Source: Streptomyces ficellus (GTDB taxonomy: Bacteria > Actinomycetota > Actinomycetes > Streptomycetales > Streptomycetaceae). Taken from it: a stretch of DNA of 52,619 nucleotides. Numbering within the stretch: position 1 is the stretch's first letter; each line of letters begins with the position of its first letter. The stretch covers positions 1-52,619 of the forward strand of contig NZ_JAUEPL010000050.1 in NCBI RefSeq assembly GCF_030406405.1, read 5' to 3'. Shown here piece by piece: positions 1 through 8,805 of this stretch. The translations under genes and the position numbers were made by a program. The notes under the pieces were generated by a model that saw only the letters and a list, made by a program, of their open reading frames with translations, searched no databases and had not been told where the DNA came from.

Positions 1-100
1 TAGGGAAACGCCCGGTTACATTCCGAACCCGGAAGCTAAGCCTTTCAGCGCCGATGGTACTGCAGGGGGGACCCTGTGGGAGAGTAGGACACCGCCGAAC
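1..100 (+). rRNA. rrf: 5S ribosomal RNA, 3' part
   Basis: The window opens inside a 5S rRNA. The stretch reads like the second half of actinobacterial 5S: the GAACCCGGAAGCTAAGCC block, the CGCCGATGGTACTGC arm and the closing GGGAGAGTAGGACACCGCC. The 5' end lies outside the window. It is presumably the last gene of an rrn operon transcribed rightwards, and a strong hairpin follows. The exact 3' end, within two or three bases of 100, is an estimate. Confidence 0.9.
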
Positions 101-110
101 AATTATTGTG

Positions 111-144
111 GGAAAGCCCCGCACCTTTTGGTGCGGGGCTTTCC
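111..144 (+). terminator. rrn operon terminator
   Basis: A perfect 15-bp inverted repeat (111-125 with 130-144) closes on a TTTT loop, about 10 nt after the 5S rRNA. There is no U-tract, as is usual in Streptomyces. It most likely ends the ribosomal RNA transcript. Confidence 0.85.
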
Positions 145-199
145 TGCGTTCAAGGGGAATTGTGTTGACCGCTCGGGCGGCGGTGATCAGTATGTGGGG

Positions 200-769
200 A
201 TGGAGTACCTGATACGGCCCGTACGTGCCGACGAGTGGCGCAAGGCCCGCGAGATTCGGCTCGCCGCACTGCGGGATCCCGCCGCGCCCGTCGCGTTCCT
301 CGATACGTATGAGGCGGCCGTGGCGCGGCCCGACGCGCATTGGCGGGAGCGGGCCGCGGTGGTGGCGGAGGGAAGTGACCGCGCTCAGCAGTTCGTCGCC
401 GAGGCGCCGGACGGATCGTGGGCCGGGACGGTGACCGTGCTGGTGGAGCGGCCCGGTGGGGAGACGCGGTTCGGTGAGGCGCCGAAGGTGGACCAGACGC
501 ATGTCGTCGGGGTGTACGTACGGCCGGAGGCGCGGGGCGGGGCGGTGGCGGAGGGGCTGTTCCGGGCGGCTCTGGAGTGGTCCTGGTCGCTGGTCGGGGC
601 GCCGATCCAGCGCGTACGGCTCTATGTGCACGAGCGGAACGGGCGGGCGGAGGCGTTCTACCGGAAGGCCGGCTTCGTGCCCAGCGGGGCCAGTCTGCCT
701 GTGGAGGGGGACGGCAGTGGGGCCCTGGAGCTGGAGTACGAGGTGCGGCGGCCGCCCGTCACGGGGTGA
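200..769 (+). CDS. GNAT family N-acetyltransferase
   Basis: A 189-residue GCN5-related acetyltransferase, predicted to move an acetyl group from acetyl-CoA to an unidentified amine. The family pattern is clear: an N-terminal IRPVRADEW strand and helix, the acetyl-CoA loop around residues 104-120 (VGVYVRPEARGGAVAEGL, a Q/RxxGxG/A variant), then LYVHERNGRAEAFYRKAGF, the C-terminal strand-helix typical of the fold. The frame is open upstream to 128, into the rrn terminator, so I start at ATG 200. GTG 194 is also possible and neither has a strong ribosome binding site. The 3' end overlaps the convergent VirD4-like gene by 11 bp. Substrate unknown. Confidence 0.8.
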   Translation: MEYLIRPVRADEWRKAREIRLAALRDPAAPVAFLDTYEAAVARPDAHWRERAAVVAEGSDRAQQFVAEAPDGSWAGTVTVLVERPGGETRFGEAPKVDQTHVVGVYVRPEARGGAVAEGLFRAALEWSWSLVGAPIQRVRLYVHERNGRAEAFYRKAGFVPSGASLPVEGDGSGALELEYEVRRPPVTG

Positions 770-2267
770 GCGGCTGGTCCGGCCAGCGGGCGCGGCCCTG
801 TTCGGGTGAGCGGAGGAGGACCAGGGTCGGCAGGCCCTGTTCCCGTCCGGTCGCCAGTAGTTCGGGGAGGGCGGGCAGCGGGGCCACGGCCGCGAGGTCG
901 TCCAGGACCAGCGTCATTGGTGGGTCGAGCCGACCGTCGGATGACCGTGCGGCCATGCGGCGGCCGTGCTCGACCACGTCAGAGGCGAGCGCGGTCAGTA
1001 GGGGCATCGCGCCCGGGTGGGTCCTCGGGTCTTCGATCGGTTCACCCACCACATAAAGGGTGCCCGCTTCGGCGATGAATGATTCCAGTGCCAGCGAGTC
1101 AGTTCGATTCGGCGTGCAGGCCTCCCGGATGTGGACCGAGGAAAGTGACGCCAGCGCACGAACCGTCAGCTCCTGGGCCGCTTCCCGGCGGTCGGGATAC
1201 GCGGTGAGCGCCGATTCCAGCAGGCCGGCATGGCTGTTGGTTGCCTTGGGGTGCGTACGGAGGATGCGTACGGGCTCATGGGCGCCGTTGTTCTGCGCCC
1301 AGCGCTGGACCTGTTTGACCGGTCGGCCCTCCACGGCCGCGGCGTGCAGCCAGCAGCGCAGGAGCGTTTCGGCGGTGTCGGCGACGGCGGCGTCCATACG
1401 GGCCCGGGGGCGTACGGGTGCGAGGAGGGCGGCGGCGCGGGTGGCGGCCGTGTCGATGTTCTCGCAGCCGTGGGTGGGTGACCAGTGCAGCCGGGCGGGC
1501 GTGTCGCACAGGTGGCCGGGGTCGTAGACGAGGACGGGGCCGAGCTTGGCCCGGGCGTCCTTGGTCTCGGCCCACACGGCCGGGTCGGAGGTGACGACGA
1601 GGGCGGGGCCGTCAGCTTCCTGGATGGCCCGCAGGGTGGCGGGGCGGCGGGTGGAGGGGGTGCCGTAGACGATGCGCGGGGTGGGGGCTGCCGGGTGGGG
1701 GGCTTGGGTACGGGGGGTGGGCGCGGGAGGCTCGCTGGGCGCGGGCGACGTCGGCCGGGGCAACGCGGGTGCCGGGGGTTCCGCAGCCGGGGTCGTGACC
1801 GGCGTATGCCGTACCGTCTCGGGCTGAGCCGGGATCGTCGCCGTGCCGGCCGAAGCCTTCACCCGAGCCGCTCCAGCCACCCCAGCCACCCCAGCCGCTC
1901 GCGCGGCCCGTACCGCACGCCAGCGCGCCACCGTGCCCAGCACGAATACCGCCAGCACCACGAGCACCATCAACTCGCCCATGAGCAGGCCCCAGAACAG
2001 CCCGTACCCCGACAGTTGCCCCGCCGGTGTCGCCGGCCACGCGCCCGCCAGGTCCTGCGGCTGGGAGACCAGGCTCCGTATCGCGGCCGGCGTGTGCGTG
2101 AAAGTCACCCCTTCAGGCCACGCGCCGTTGGCGAAGAGCCCCGCCAGCCCGGTCGCCGTCCAGACCAGCAGTGTCACGCCCAGCAGGAACCCCAGCAGCC
2201 CCACCAGCAACCCATCAGGAATGCCCCGCTCCGCATCGTGCTGACCCCGCATGTGCTGACGCTGCAT
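759..2267 (-). CDS. VirD4/TraD-like type IV secretion coupling protein, P-loop degenerate
   Basis: A 502-residue membrane protein. Two hydrophobic helices lie at about residues 20-45 and 87-114, followed by an Ala/Pro-rich linker and a C-terminal domain resembling VirD4/TraG coupling ATPases. The Walker B-like strand is at 451-457 (MTLVLDD), followed by the family-like APLPALPELLATGREQG stretch (462-478). The Walker A position reads GTPSTRRPATL, with no GKS/T, so ATP binding is doubtful. The ATG is 1 nt after the stop of the VirB4-like ATPase gene, so it is probably translationally coupled as the last gene of the operon. In conjugation systems such a protein would recruit DNA or protein substrate. 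No relaxase is seen here, so the cargo is unknown. Confidence 0.72.
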   Translation of the reverse strand: MQRQHMRGQHDAERGIPDGLLVGLLGFLLGVTLLVWTATGLAGLFANGAWPEGVTFTHTPAAIRSLVSQPQDLAGAWPATPAGQLSGYGLFWGLLMGELMVLVVLAVFVLGTVARWRAVRAARAAGVAGVAGAARVKASAGTATIPAQPETVRHTPVTTPAAEPPAPALPRPTSPAPSEPPAPTPRTQAPHPAAPTPRIVYGTPSTRRPATLRAIQEADGPALVVTSDPAVWAETKDARAKLGPVLVYDPGHLCDTPARLHWSPTHGCENIDTAATRAAALLAPVRPRARMDAAVADTAETLLRCWLHAAAVEGRPVKQVQRWAQNNGAHEPVRILRTHPKATNSHAGLLESALTAYPDRREAAQELTVRALASLSSVHIREACTPNRTDSLALESFIAEAGTLYVVGEPIEDPRTHPGAMPLLTALASDVVEHGRRMAARSSDGRLDPPMTLVLDDLAAVAPLPALPELLATGREQGLPTLVLLRSPEQGRARWPDQPLTP

Positions 2268-2268
2268 A

Positions 2269-3672
2269 TCAGGCCACCGTCGACTGGGAGGGCTCGTTCA
2301 TCTGCTGCTCGATGAGGGTCGCGCGCTGCTCCGCCTCCCACTCCGCCGCAGCCACATCATCGGGAAGCGACGACTCCGTCATCGCCCGGTCGGTGTAGAC
2401 CAGCGGCCGTTCCGCCTCGGTGACGAGGTGTTTGACCACCTGCACATTGCCGTTGACGTCCCAGACGGCGATGCCGGGGGTGAGCGTGGGGATGATCTCC
2501 ACCGCCCACCGGGGCAGGCCCAGCACCCGCCCGGTCGCTCTCGCCTCGTCGGCCTTCTGGGCGTAGATGGTGCGCGTGGACGCCATCTTCAGGATCGCCG
2601 CCGCCTCCCGCGCCGCCGCCCCGTCGACCACGTCGGAGAGGTGGTGGACCACCGCCACGAAGGACAGGCCGAGCCGCCGCCCGAACTTCAGCAGCCGCTG
2701 GAACAGCTGCGCCACGAACGGGCTGTTGATGATGTGCCACGCCTCCTCCACCAGGAAGATGCGCTTCTTGCGGTCCGGCCGGATCCAGGTGTGCTCCAGC
2801 CACACGCCCACGATCGCCATCAGGATGGGCATGGCGATCGAGTTGCGGTCGATGTGGGAGAGGTCGAAGACGATGAGCGGCGCGTCGAGGTCGATGCCGA
2901 CGGTCGTCGGCCCGTCGAACATGCCCCGCAGGTCACCGTCGACCAGCCGGTCCAGTACCAGGGCCACGTCCAGGCCCCAGGCCCGTACGTCGTCTATGTC
3001 GACGTTCATCGACTCCGCCGACGCCGCCTCCGGGTGGCGCAGCTGCTCGACGATGTCGGTCAGGACCGGCTGCCGGTCGGTGATCGTCTCGTTCACGTAC
3101 GCGTGCGCGACCTTGAGCGCGAAGCCGGACCGCTCGTCCAGCCCATGCCCCATCGCGACCTCGATGATCGTACGGAGCAGGGCCAGCTGGCCCGTGGTGG
3201 TGATCGACGGGTCGAGGGGATTGAGGCGGATGCCGTCGTCCAGGGCGGCCATCGGGTCGAGCCGGATGGGGGTTATCCCCAGCTCTTGCGCGATGAGGTT
3301 CCACTCGCCGACGCCGTCCTCGCCCTGGGCGTCGAGGACGACGACCTGGCGGTCGCGGAAGCGGAGCTGGCGCAGCACGTACGTCTTCTCCAGCGCCGAC
3401 TTGCCGTTGCCGGACTCGCCGAGCACCAGCCAGTGCGGGGCGGGGAGCTGCTGGCCGTACAGCTGGAAGGGGTCGTAGATGTACCCCTTGCCGCTGTAGA
3501 CCTCGCGTCCGATGATCACGCCGGAGTCGCCGAGGCCGGGCGCGGCGGTCGGCAGGTAGACGGCCTGGGCCTGGCCCGTCGACGTACGCACGGGAAGGCG
3601 GGTCGTCTCGACCTTCCCGAAGAGGAAGGAGGTGAAGGCATCGGTGAGGACGGACAGCGGATCACGCATCAC
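2269..3672 (-). CDS. VirB4/TraC-like ATPase, C-terminal half
   Basis: A 467-residue P-loop ATPase of the VirB4/HerA type, expected to energise assembly or transport in a type IV secretion-like machine at the inner face of the membrane. Walker A is GESGNGKSA (85-93), Walker B is RIFLVEE (304-310), and the following AWHIINSP and FQRLLKFGRRLG match the family. The protein starts close to the ATPase core and lacks the usual long VirB4 N-terminal domain, which appears to be encoded by the preceding gene. That gene ends 8 nt upstream; the next starts 1 nt downstream. Met1 and Met2 are both possible starts. Confidence 0.85.
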   Translation of the reverse strand: MMRDPLSVLTDAFTSFLFGKVETTRLPVRTSTGQAQAVYLPTAAPGLGDSGVIIGREVYSGKGYIYDPFQLYGQQLPAPHWLVLGESGNGKSALEKTYVLRQLRFRDRQVVVLDAQGEDGVGEWNLIAQELGITPIRLDPMAALDDGIRLNPLDPSITTTGQLALLRTIIEVAMGHGLDERSGFALKVAHAYVNETITDRQPVLTDIVEQLRHPEAASAESMNVDIDDVRAWGLDVALVLDRLVDGDLRGMFDGPTTVGIDLDAPLIVFDLSHIDRNSIAMPILMAIVGVWLEHTWIRPDRKKRIFLVEEAWHIINSPFVAQLFQRLLKFGRRLGLSFVAVVHHLSDVVDGAAAREAAAILKMASTRTIYAQKADEARATGRVLGLPRWAVEIIPTLTPGIAVWDVNGNVQVVKHLVTEAERPLVYTDRAMTESSLPDDVAAAEWEAEQRATLIEQQMNEPSQSTVA

Positions 3673-3680
3673 TCAGGCCC

Positions 3681-5234
3681 CTATCGGCGGATGCCGGTCG
3701 CGAACGGCAAGGTGTTCACAAAGGCCCGGTGGTGCTCGCGGTCGCACCACTCCAGCTTCAAGTACGACTTGCCCGCCGAGGCCCTGATCGTCCGCTTGTC
3801 CCTGGCCAGGGCCTCGGGCGTACGAGACGACACAGTGATGTACCCGACGAGATTCACGCCTGCCGCGCCGCTGGCGAGATCTTCACCCCGCTGGTCGAGC
3901 CGGCCGTGGGCGGCGATGTCACGTGGGTCGACGGTGCGGTTCATCTTGGCGGCGCGGCTGGCTTCGGCCTCGTCGTTCGTCTTCTCGGTCAGCATGCGCT
4001 CGATGGCGACCTCGGTGGGTTCGAGGTCCATGCAGACCGCGACCGTGCGGATCACGTCGGGCGTGTGGACGAGGAGGGGGGCGAGGAAGTTGACGCCGAC
4101 GGGCGTCATCGGCCACTCCTTCACCCAGGCCGTGGCGTGGCACCAGGGGGCGCGGGTGGCGGACTCGCGGGTCTTGGCCTGGAGGTACGTCGGTTCCATG
4201 GCGTCCAGCTCGGCGGGCCAAGCGTTTCGTTTCGTCATCGCCTGGATGTGGTCGATGGGGTGGTCCGGGTCGTACATGGAGTGCACGAGGGACGCGAGGC
4301 GGGACTGGCCGAGGGGCTGGCGTACCCGGATGTCGGCTTCGGCGAGGCGGGCGCAGATGTCGGTGAGCTCGCGGGCCATGACGACGGCGAGGCCGGCGTC
4401 CTTGTCGAGCTTGCGCTGCCCGGAGGCCTGACGGGCGGCGCGGGCCATGGTGTGGGCCTCGGCGGCCAGTTCGCGGGTGTAGTGCATGCAGGCGACGAGG
4501 TACGCGCGGTGCTGCTCGCTGGACGTGGACACCATGGACTGGAGCTGCTCGTAGGAGTCCTGGAGCCAGCCGGGGGCGTGCGGGTCGCCGCGCTGGGCGA
4601 CGTCCTTGGCGTGGGCGTCGGGGTCGGCGGGGAGCGTGCGGGCCAGCATCTGAAGGCGGGTCACGAAGCCGTCGCCGTTGGCGACATGCTTGAGGAGGGT
4701 GCCGAAACGGTCGACCAGCGCTTCCTGGTCCTCGCTGTCGCGCAGGCCGACGCCGGGGCCCTCGATCTCGATGGCGGCGGTAACGGTGCGGCGGTCGGCG
4801 TGGAGGAGGACGGCGATCTCGTCGGGGCCGAAGGGGGCGGAGAGCCAGTTGATGCGGCCGATGCCGGGCGGCGGGCCGACCTCGACCTCGCGGCCGTCGA
4901 TCCTGGTGCCGGCCTCCATGGCGGAGGAGCGGTAGGTGGTGCCCTGGCGGAGGGTGCGCTTGTAGCTGCGGTTGATCTCGAACCACTTGTAGAAGGTGCG
5001 GCCCTTGTACGGGACGTACACGGCGGCCAGCGCCAGCATGGGGAAGCCCATGAGGGCCACGATCCGCAGAGACAGGACGGGGACCAGCAGCCCGCTCATC
5101 ATGCCGAGGAACGCGCCGGCGATGATCAGCGCGATCTCGCCGGTCTCGCGGTTCTTGCCGACGATCGCGTTCGGCCGGGCCCGGCCGATGAGATACGTAC
5201 GGCGGGGCGTGATCGGTTGGGACTGGGTCGTCAA
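3681..5234 (-). CDS. SCO6880-type membrane protein (VirB3/PrgI plus VirB4 N-terminal-like)
   Basis: A 517-residue protein with two membrane helices (about 34-53 and 57-76) after a basic segment, then a long soluble region. This is the layout of the actinobacterial SCO6880-like family, which I read as a PrgI/VirB3-like membrane module joined to a VirB4 N-terminal domain. With the next gene it would make a complete VirB3-VirB4. The start is TTG at 5234, supported by an AGGAGGTGGAGG ribosome binding site just upstream, and it overlaps the previous stop as TTGA. No nucleotide-binding motif is present, consistent with a structural role. Confidence 0.75.
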   Translation of the reverse strand: MTTQSQPITPRRTYLIGRARPNAIVGKNRETGEIALIIAGAFLGMMSGLLVPVLSLRIVALMGFPMLALAAVYVPYKGRTFYKWFEINRSYKRTLRQGTTYRSSAMEAGTRIDGREVEVGPPPGIGRINWLSAPFGPDEIAVLLHADRRTVTAAIEIEGPGVGLRDSEDQEALVDRFGTLLKHVANGDGFVTRLQMLARTLPADPDAHAKDVAQRGDPHAPGWLQDSYEQLQSMVSTSSEQHRAYLVACMHYTRELAAEAHTMARAARQASGQRKLDKDAGLAVVMARELTDICARLAEADIRVRQPLGQSRLASLVHSMYDPDHPIDHIQAMTKRNAWPAELDAMEPTYLQAKTRESATRAPWCHATAWVKEWPMTPVGVNFLAPLLVHTPDVIRTVAVCMDLEPTEVAIERMLTEKTNDEAEASRAAKMNRTVDPRDIAAHGRLDQRGEDLASGAAGVNLVGYITVSSRTPEALARDKRTIRASAGKSYLKLEWCDREHHRAFVNTLPFATGIRR

Positions 5235-6607
5235 CGCCCTCCACCTCCTGTGCTTCCTGTGTTGTTGCTGGTGCTACTGCTGTTGCGGTTGCTGTGGGGG
5301 GTGGTGCTGCTGGGCGCGCTGCGGGGTGCGCTGCGGGGGGCGGGGGCTGCCGTCGGGACGGCGGTGGGGACGGATCCGCCGCCGCTGCTTCCTCCGGAGG
5401 GTGCGGTACGGGAGCTGTGGGCGGCCACGCCGCCGGTGACGGCGTTGGTGGGGCGGGGTTCGCCGCCGCCGCCTCCCTTCTGGTGGCCGCGGCTGCTGTG
5501 GGTCTTGATGCCCTGGGAGACGAGGGCGGCGGGGGAGGAGATGACGGCGGCGGCCTGGGCGCCGTCGGTGGCCTGTTTGCGGTTCGTACGGGCGGTGGCG
5601 ATCTCGTCGCCGAAGCCGGGTACGAAGCGGTAGATCATCGCGGAGGCGAAGATCGCGAGCAGGATGATGGCGAGGCCGGACACGACGGCCGAGATGGCGT
5701 CGGGGCCCTCGTCGGAGGAGAGCGCGCCGGCGAGACCGAGGACGATGATGATGACCGGCTTGACGAGGATGACGGCGATCATGATCCCGGCCCAGCGGCG
5801 GACGTGGCCCCACATGTTCTTGTCCACGAGCCCCGCGTACACGACCGTGCCGAGCAGGGCGCCGACGTAGAGCAGGGCGGCGCGGATGACGAGCTCCAGC
5901 CAGAGGATGCCCGCGGCGAGGATCGACACGAGGGACACGACGATCAGCATGATCGGCCCGCCGCCGATGTCGTCGCCCTTCTTGAGGGCTTCGGCGAACG
6001 TCCCGAAGAACGCGTCCGTCTGCCCGCCGGCGCCGCTGGCGATGGCCTCGGTGACGCCGTCGGTCGCGGAGACGACCGTGTAGAGGATGAGCGGCGTGAA
6101 GGCGGACGCCAGGACGGTGAGCCACAGGAACCCGATGGCCTCGGACATGGCGGTCGCGACCGGCACGCCGCGGATGGCGCGCTTGGCGACGGCGAGGAGC
6201 CACAGGACGAGGGTCAGGACGGTGGAGGCGGCGAAGACGACGGCGTACTGCTGGAGGAACTTGGGGTTGGTGAAGTCCACCTCGGCGGTGCTGGTGACGG
6301 CCGCGCTGAGCTTGCCCACGATCCACGCGGCGGCGTCGGCGCAGCCCTGAGCGAGGGATGCGAGGGGGTCGAGGGCGGTGGTGGGGTCGGTGGGGGTGGA
6401 GCGGGCGGAACGGCCTGCGCCTTGACCACTGTCGCAGTATTCCTTGGCAGGCCCGATCAGCAGGTCGCAAGGGTCATTACTGGTGCTGGGGGAGGGCGTC
6501 GGCGTGGGCGCCGCCGCAGCGCTAGCCGGGAACAGAAAAAGTGCGGTTTGGACGGTGGTGAGCGCTGCGACGACCGAGCCGACGCGGCGCTGCCGGCTAC
6601 CTGGCAT
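5231..6607 (-). CDS. VirB6/TrbL-like polytopic membrane protein
   Basis: A 458-residue protein with a signal peptide (ends near ASAAAAP, residue 33), about six membrane helices in the middle, and a Gly/Ser/Pro/Asn-rich low-complexity tail. It fits the TrbL/VirB6 family, the inner-membrane channel component of type IV secretion systems. I chose ATG 6607 because a GGAGG lies 8 nt upstream; the open frame reaches 6694. This start overlaps the end of the upstream VirB8-like gene by 11 bp, and the stop overlaps the next TTG start. The tail is compositionally biased and probably disordered. Confidence 0.78.
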   Translation of the reverse strand: MPGSRQRRVGSVVAALTTVQTALFLFPASAAAAPTPTPSPSTSNDPCDLLIGPAKEYCDSGQGAGRSARSTPTDPTTALDPLASLAQGCADAAAWIVGKLSAAVTSTAEVDFTNPKFLQQYAVVFAASTVLTLVLWLLAVAKRAIRGVPVATAMSEAIGFLWLTVLASAFTPLILYTVVSATDGVTEAIASGAGGQTDAFFGTFAEALKKGDDIGGGPIMLIVVSLVSILAAGILWLELVIRAALLYVGALLGTVVYAGLVDKNMWGHVRRWAGIMIAVILVKPVIIIVLGLAGALSSDEGPDAISAVVSGLAIILLAIFASAMIYRFVPGFGDEIATARTNRKQATDGAQAAAVISSPAALVSQGIKTHSSRGHQKGGGGGEPRPTNAVTGGVAAHSSRTAPSGGSSGGGSVPTAVPTAAPAPRSAPRSAPSSTTPHSNRNSSSTSNNTGSTGGGGR

Positions 6608-7433
6608 ACGTGAAGCCTCCGTACTCCGCAACGGCTTTGCTGATGTCGTCCGCACTGGAGGCGGGGATGTCACCGGGCACGGGAGCCGGTCCATCCTTCT
6701 GAGAATCTGCGGTGACCTTCCAGTCGTTGGCGGTCCACTGCAGGTCGAAGGTCCATGTCTTCCAGGTCGTGCTGACCGGGTCGGTCGACTCAGGGCCGGA
6801 CATCCCGATCAGACCCGTGTACCAGACCGACACCTTGGCGGTGTCCCCGCTGAAGCTTTCGACCTTGGTACCTACGGGAATCGTTCGGGAGACGAAGGTG
6901 CTGCCCTGCGGAGCGTTGCCGTTGGCGTCCAAGCCCAGTTTCTGCAGAAACTCGCGGGAGTAGGCGGCGTCCTGCGGCCCCTTGAGCTTTGCGGCGGCAG
7001 CCGGGGTATAGATGGCGTCGACAATGGCGTGTCGGCTGTCGGCCTTGAACATGCCGTCGGAGCCGAGAGCGACGGCATAGTTGGACGCCGCGCTCTGCGC
7101 CCCCTGTTCGTCATGGGCGAAGCCCGAGGGGATCGTGCCGTTCTTGCCCGATACCGGTTTGACGCCCGTCGCCGCCGTGGGGGCCGCCTCGCGGCCGGCT
7201 GCCGCGTTGGAGGAGGCGTCCTCGTCGGCTCCGTCTCTGTTCGCGAACGCGATGGCCGCGATCAGGAGCACCACCACACCCACCACCGTGATGAGCGAGC
7301 GCGAGTTGCGGGCCGGGCGGCGGGCGCCGCCGTAGACGTCGCCGGCGCCGCTGTCGGGCAGGCGGGTACGGGTCTGGCCCGTACCGCCGCCTCCCATGCC
7401 ACTGCCGCCGTCGTGCTCGTCGCCGAGGCTCAT
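6597..7433 (-). CDS. Single-pass membrane protein, VirB8/TcpC-like
   Basis: A 278-residue protein: Gly-rich cytoplasmic N-terminus, one membrane helix at about 46-64, then an extracytoplasmic domain of some 190 residues. The C-terminal part (YSREFLQKLG, then alternating strands with TWTFDLQWTANDWKVTA) resembles an NTF2-like VirB8/TcpC domain, which scaffolds the channel in type IV secretion systems. That assignment rests on topology and context more than on motifs. A GAGGGGG sits 10 nt before the ATG. It precedes the VirB6-like gene, with which it overlaps. Confidence 0.65.
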   Translation of the reverse strand: MSLGDEHDGGSGMGGGGTGQTRTRLPDSGAGDVYGGARRPARNSRSLITVVGVVVLLIAAIAFANRDGADEDASSNAAAGREAAPTAATGVKPVSGKNGTIPSGFAHDEQGAQSAASNYAVALGSDGMFKADSRHAIVDAIYTPAAAAKLKGPQDAAYSREFLQKLGLDANGNAPQGSTFVSRTIPVGTKVESFSGDTAKVSVWYTGLIGMSGPESTDPVSTTWKTWTFDLQWTANDWKVTADSQKDGPAPVPGDIPASSADDISKAVAEYGGFTYAR

Positions 7434-7527
7434 GACGGGTACGCCCCCTCAACCGTTCGCTGATATTTATGGTGACTGGACATCAGGTGACGCGACCTCA
7501 AGGAGCCGGGGGACAGCTGGCGGAGGG

Positions 7528-7836
7528 TTAGACAGCCATCCCGTACACGATGGTGAACAACGTCCCCAGCGATCCGATGATGAAGACGCCTGTCAGGCCG
7601 GCCACGATCAGCCCCTTGCCCTGTTCGGCGCTGAAGGTGTCCCGGAGTGCGGTCGCGCCGATGCGCTGCTTGGCCGCTCCCCAGATCGCGATGCCGAGGC
7701 ACAGCAGGATGGCCACGGCCATCACGACCTCGATCATCACGCGGGCTTCGTTCCCCAGGCTCCCGAAAGGCCCCCAGTTGGGGGCGATTCCGCCAATGAT
7801 GGTGGTGATGTCGCCTTTTTCGGCCGCCAGATACAT
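7528..7836 (-). CDS. Small two-helix membrane protein, VirB2 pilin-like
   Basis: A 102-residue protein with two hydrophobic helices (about 33-55 and 74-99) separated by a short basic loop, the topology of VirB2/TrbC-type pilins, but without a classical cleavable signal peptide. It is the first gene of the minus-strand secretion-like operon, 94 nt before the VirB8-like gene. I start at ATG 7836, preceded by GGTGAG; the frame is open to 7896. It could instead be a small accessory membrane protein, so pilin is an inference from position and topology. Confidence 0.68.
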   Translation of the reverse strand: MYLAAEKGDITTIIGGIAPNWGPFGSLGNEARVMIEVVMAVAILLCLGIAIWGAAKQRIGATALRDTFSAEQGKGLIVAGLTGVFIIGSLGTLFTIVYGMAV

Positions 7837-8127
7837 GTAACTCACCGCCCCTGTTGGGTAGTTCGACACCCTTGCCCCATGGCACGGGTCACCCACTATC
7901 TTCGCTGATGAAACCGCCCATGTGCGCGGACTTGGCTGGTCTCTTTACCCGATCCCCGCACGTTTGACCGGTCCGGGCGCCGTGACCTGCGTCGGCGGCG
8001 GATCGGGTGTATGCGAGTACGCACATGGTTACTCTGTGTATCACGGGGGGTGACTCCGGGCAATGACTGTCGTTGGTGCACTCTTGGGGCCGCGACAAGC
8101 CCGTGCGGGCCGCCCTCCCGGTGCGGC
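7837..8127. other. Intergenic region ahead of the secretion-like operon
   Basis: This 291-bp gap separates the stop of the TetR gene from the first secretion-like gene, both on the minus strand. It must hold the operon promoter if the operon has its own. I see no convincing -10/-35 pair, RNA gene or hairpin, and the short open frames here have no supporting signals. Confidence 0.4.
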
Positions 8128-8709
8128 TCAGCGGTAGGTGGCGACCAGCCGTGACAGGTGCCGTCCGGCGGTCAGCAGGGGCGCCTCGCTGCGGGTGACC
8201 TGGGCCGTGACCTCCGCGCCCTCCAGGGTGCTGATCACCGTGCCGGCCAGCTCGTGGGCGTCGGCCGCCGCGAGGCCCGAGCGCAGCAGCTTGTCGGCGA
8301 CTGTGTCCTGCCAGCCGCGCAGCGCGGCGGCGCACGCCCGCTGGATCTGCGAGCCGGCGTCGCCGAGCGTCTCCAGGGCGGCGGCCGTGACCGGGCAGCC
8401 GTCGGTCCAGCCCGATGCGCGCAGTGCCCCGGCGAGGAGGCGGGCGCAGGCCTCGATCGCCGCGCCCGGGTCGTCCTCGCTGTCCAGGGCCTCGCGCAGG
8501 ATCGCCGCGAACTCCTCGTCGCCGTACTGGATCGCCGCCACGGCCACGGCTTCCTTCCCGCCGGGGAAGAAGTGGTACACGGAGCCGAGCGTGGCGTCCG
8601 CCTCCTTGGCGATCTGCTTGATGCCCGTGCCGACGTACCCCTGTCGCTGTACGAGGCGGGCGGCGGCCACGACGATCCGGTCGCGGGTGCTGGTGGCACT
8701 GGTCTGCAT
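8128..8709 (-). CDS. TetR family transcriptional regulator (LmrA/YxaF type)
   Basis: A 193-residue repressor. The N-terminal helix-turn-helix is intact (RDRIVVAAARLVQRQGYVGTGIKQIAKEADATLGSVYHFFPGGKEA), and the ligand domain carries the GCPVTAAALE segment seen in the LmrA/YxaF C-terminal domain. It is divergently arranged with the oxidoreductase at 8815, and two near-identical operator-like palindromes lie in the 105 bp between them, so it probably represses that gene and possibly itself. TAGGAT lies 7 nt before the ATG, suggesting a leaderless transcript. Inducer unknown. Confidence 0.88.
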   Translation of the reverse strand: MQTSATSTRDRIVVAAARLVQRQGYVGTGIKQIAKEADATLGSVYHFFPGGKEAVAVAAIQYGDEEFAAILREALDSEDDPGAAIEACARLLAGALRASGWTDGCPVTAAALETLGDAGSQIQRACAAALRGWQDTVADKLLRSGLAAADAHELAGTVISTLEGAEVTAQVTRSEAPLLTAGRHLSRLVATYR

Positions 8710-8735
8710 GCGGCCGATCCTACCGAGGGAGTGAG

Positions 8736-8757
8736 TAGAGCGTTCGTTCTAGAGCTG
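8736..8757. promoter_or_regulatory. TetR operator 1
   Basis: TAGAGCGTTCGTTCTAGAGCTG, an imperfect palindrome with TAGA...TCTA arms. It matches the second site at 8784-8805 in all but one base. It lies just upstream of the TetR gene's presumed -10, where binding would autoregulate. Confidence 0.65.
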
Positions 8758-8783
8758 TGTTACGGTCTGCGTCATCTGCTGGA

Positions 8784-8805
8784 TAGAGCGATCGTTCTAG
8801 AGCTG
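8784..8805. promoter_or_regulatory. TetR operator 2
   Basis: The core TAGAGCGATCGTTCTA is palindromic at 14 of 16 positions. It ends 9 nt before the ATG of the oxidoreductase and directly abuts its GGGGG ribosome binding site, so a bound repressor would block transcription start. Centre-to-centre distance to operator 1 is 48 bp, close to 4.5 helical turns. Confidence 0.65.
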
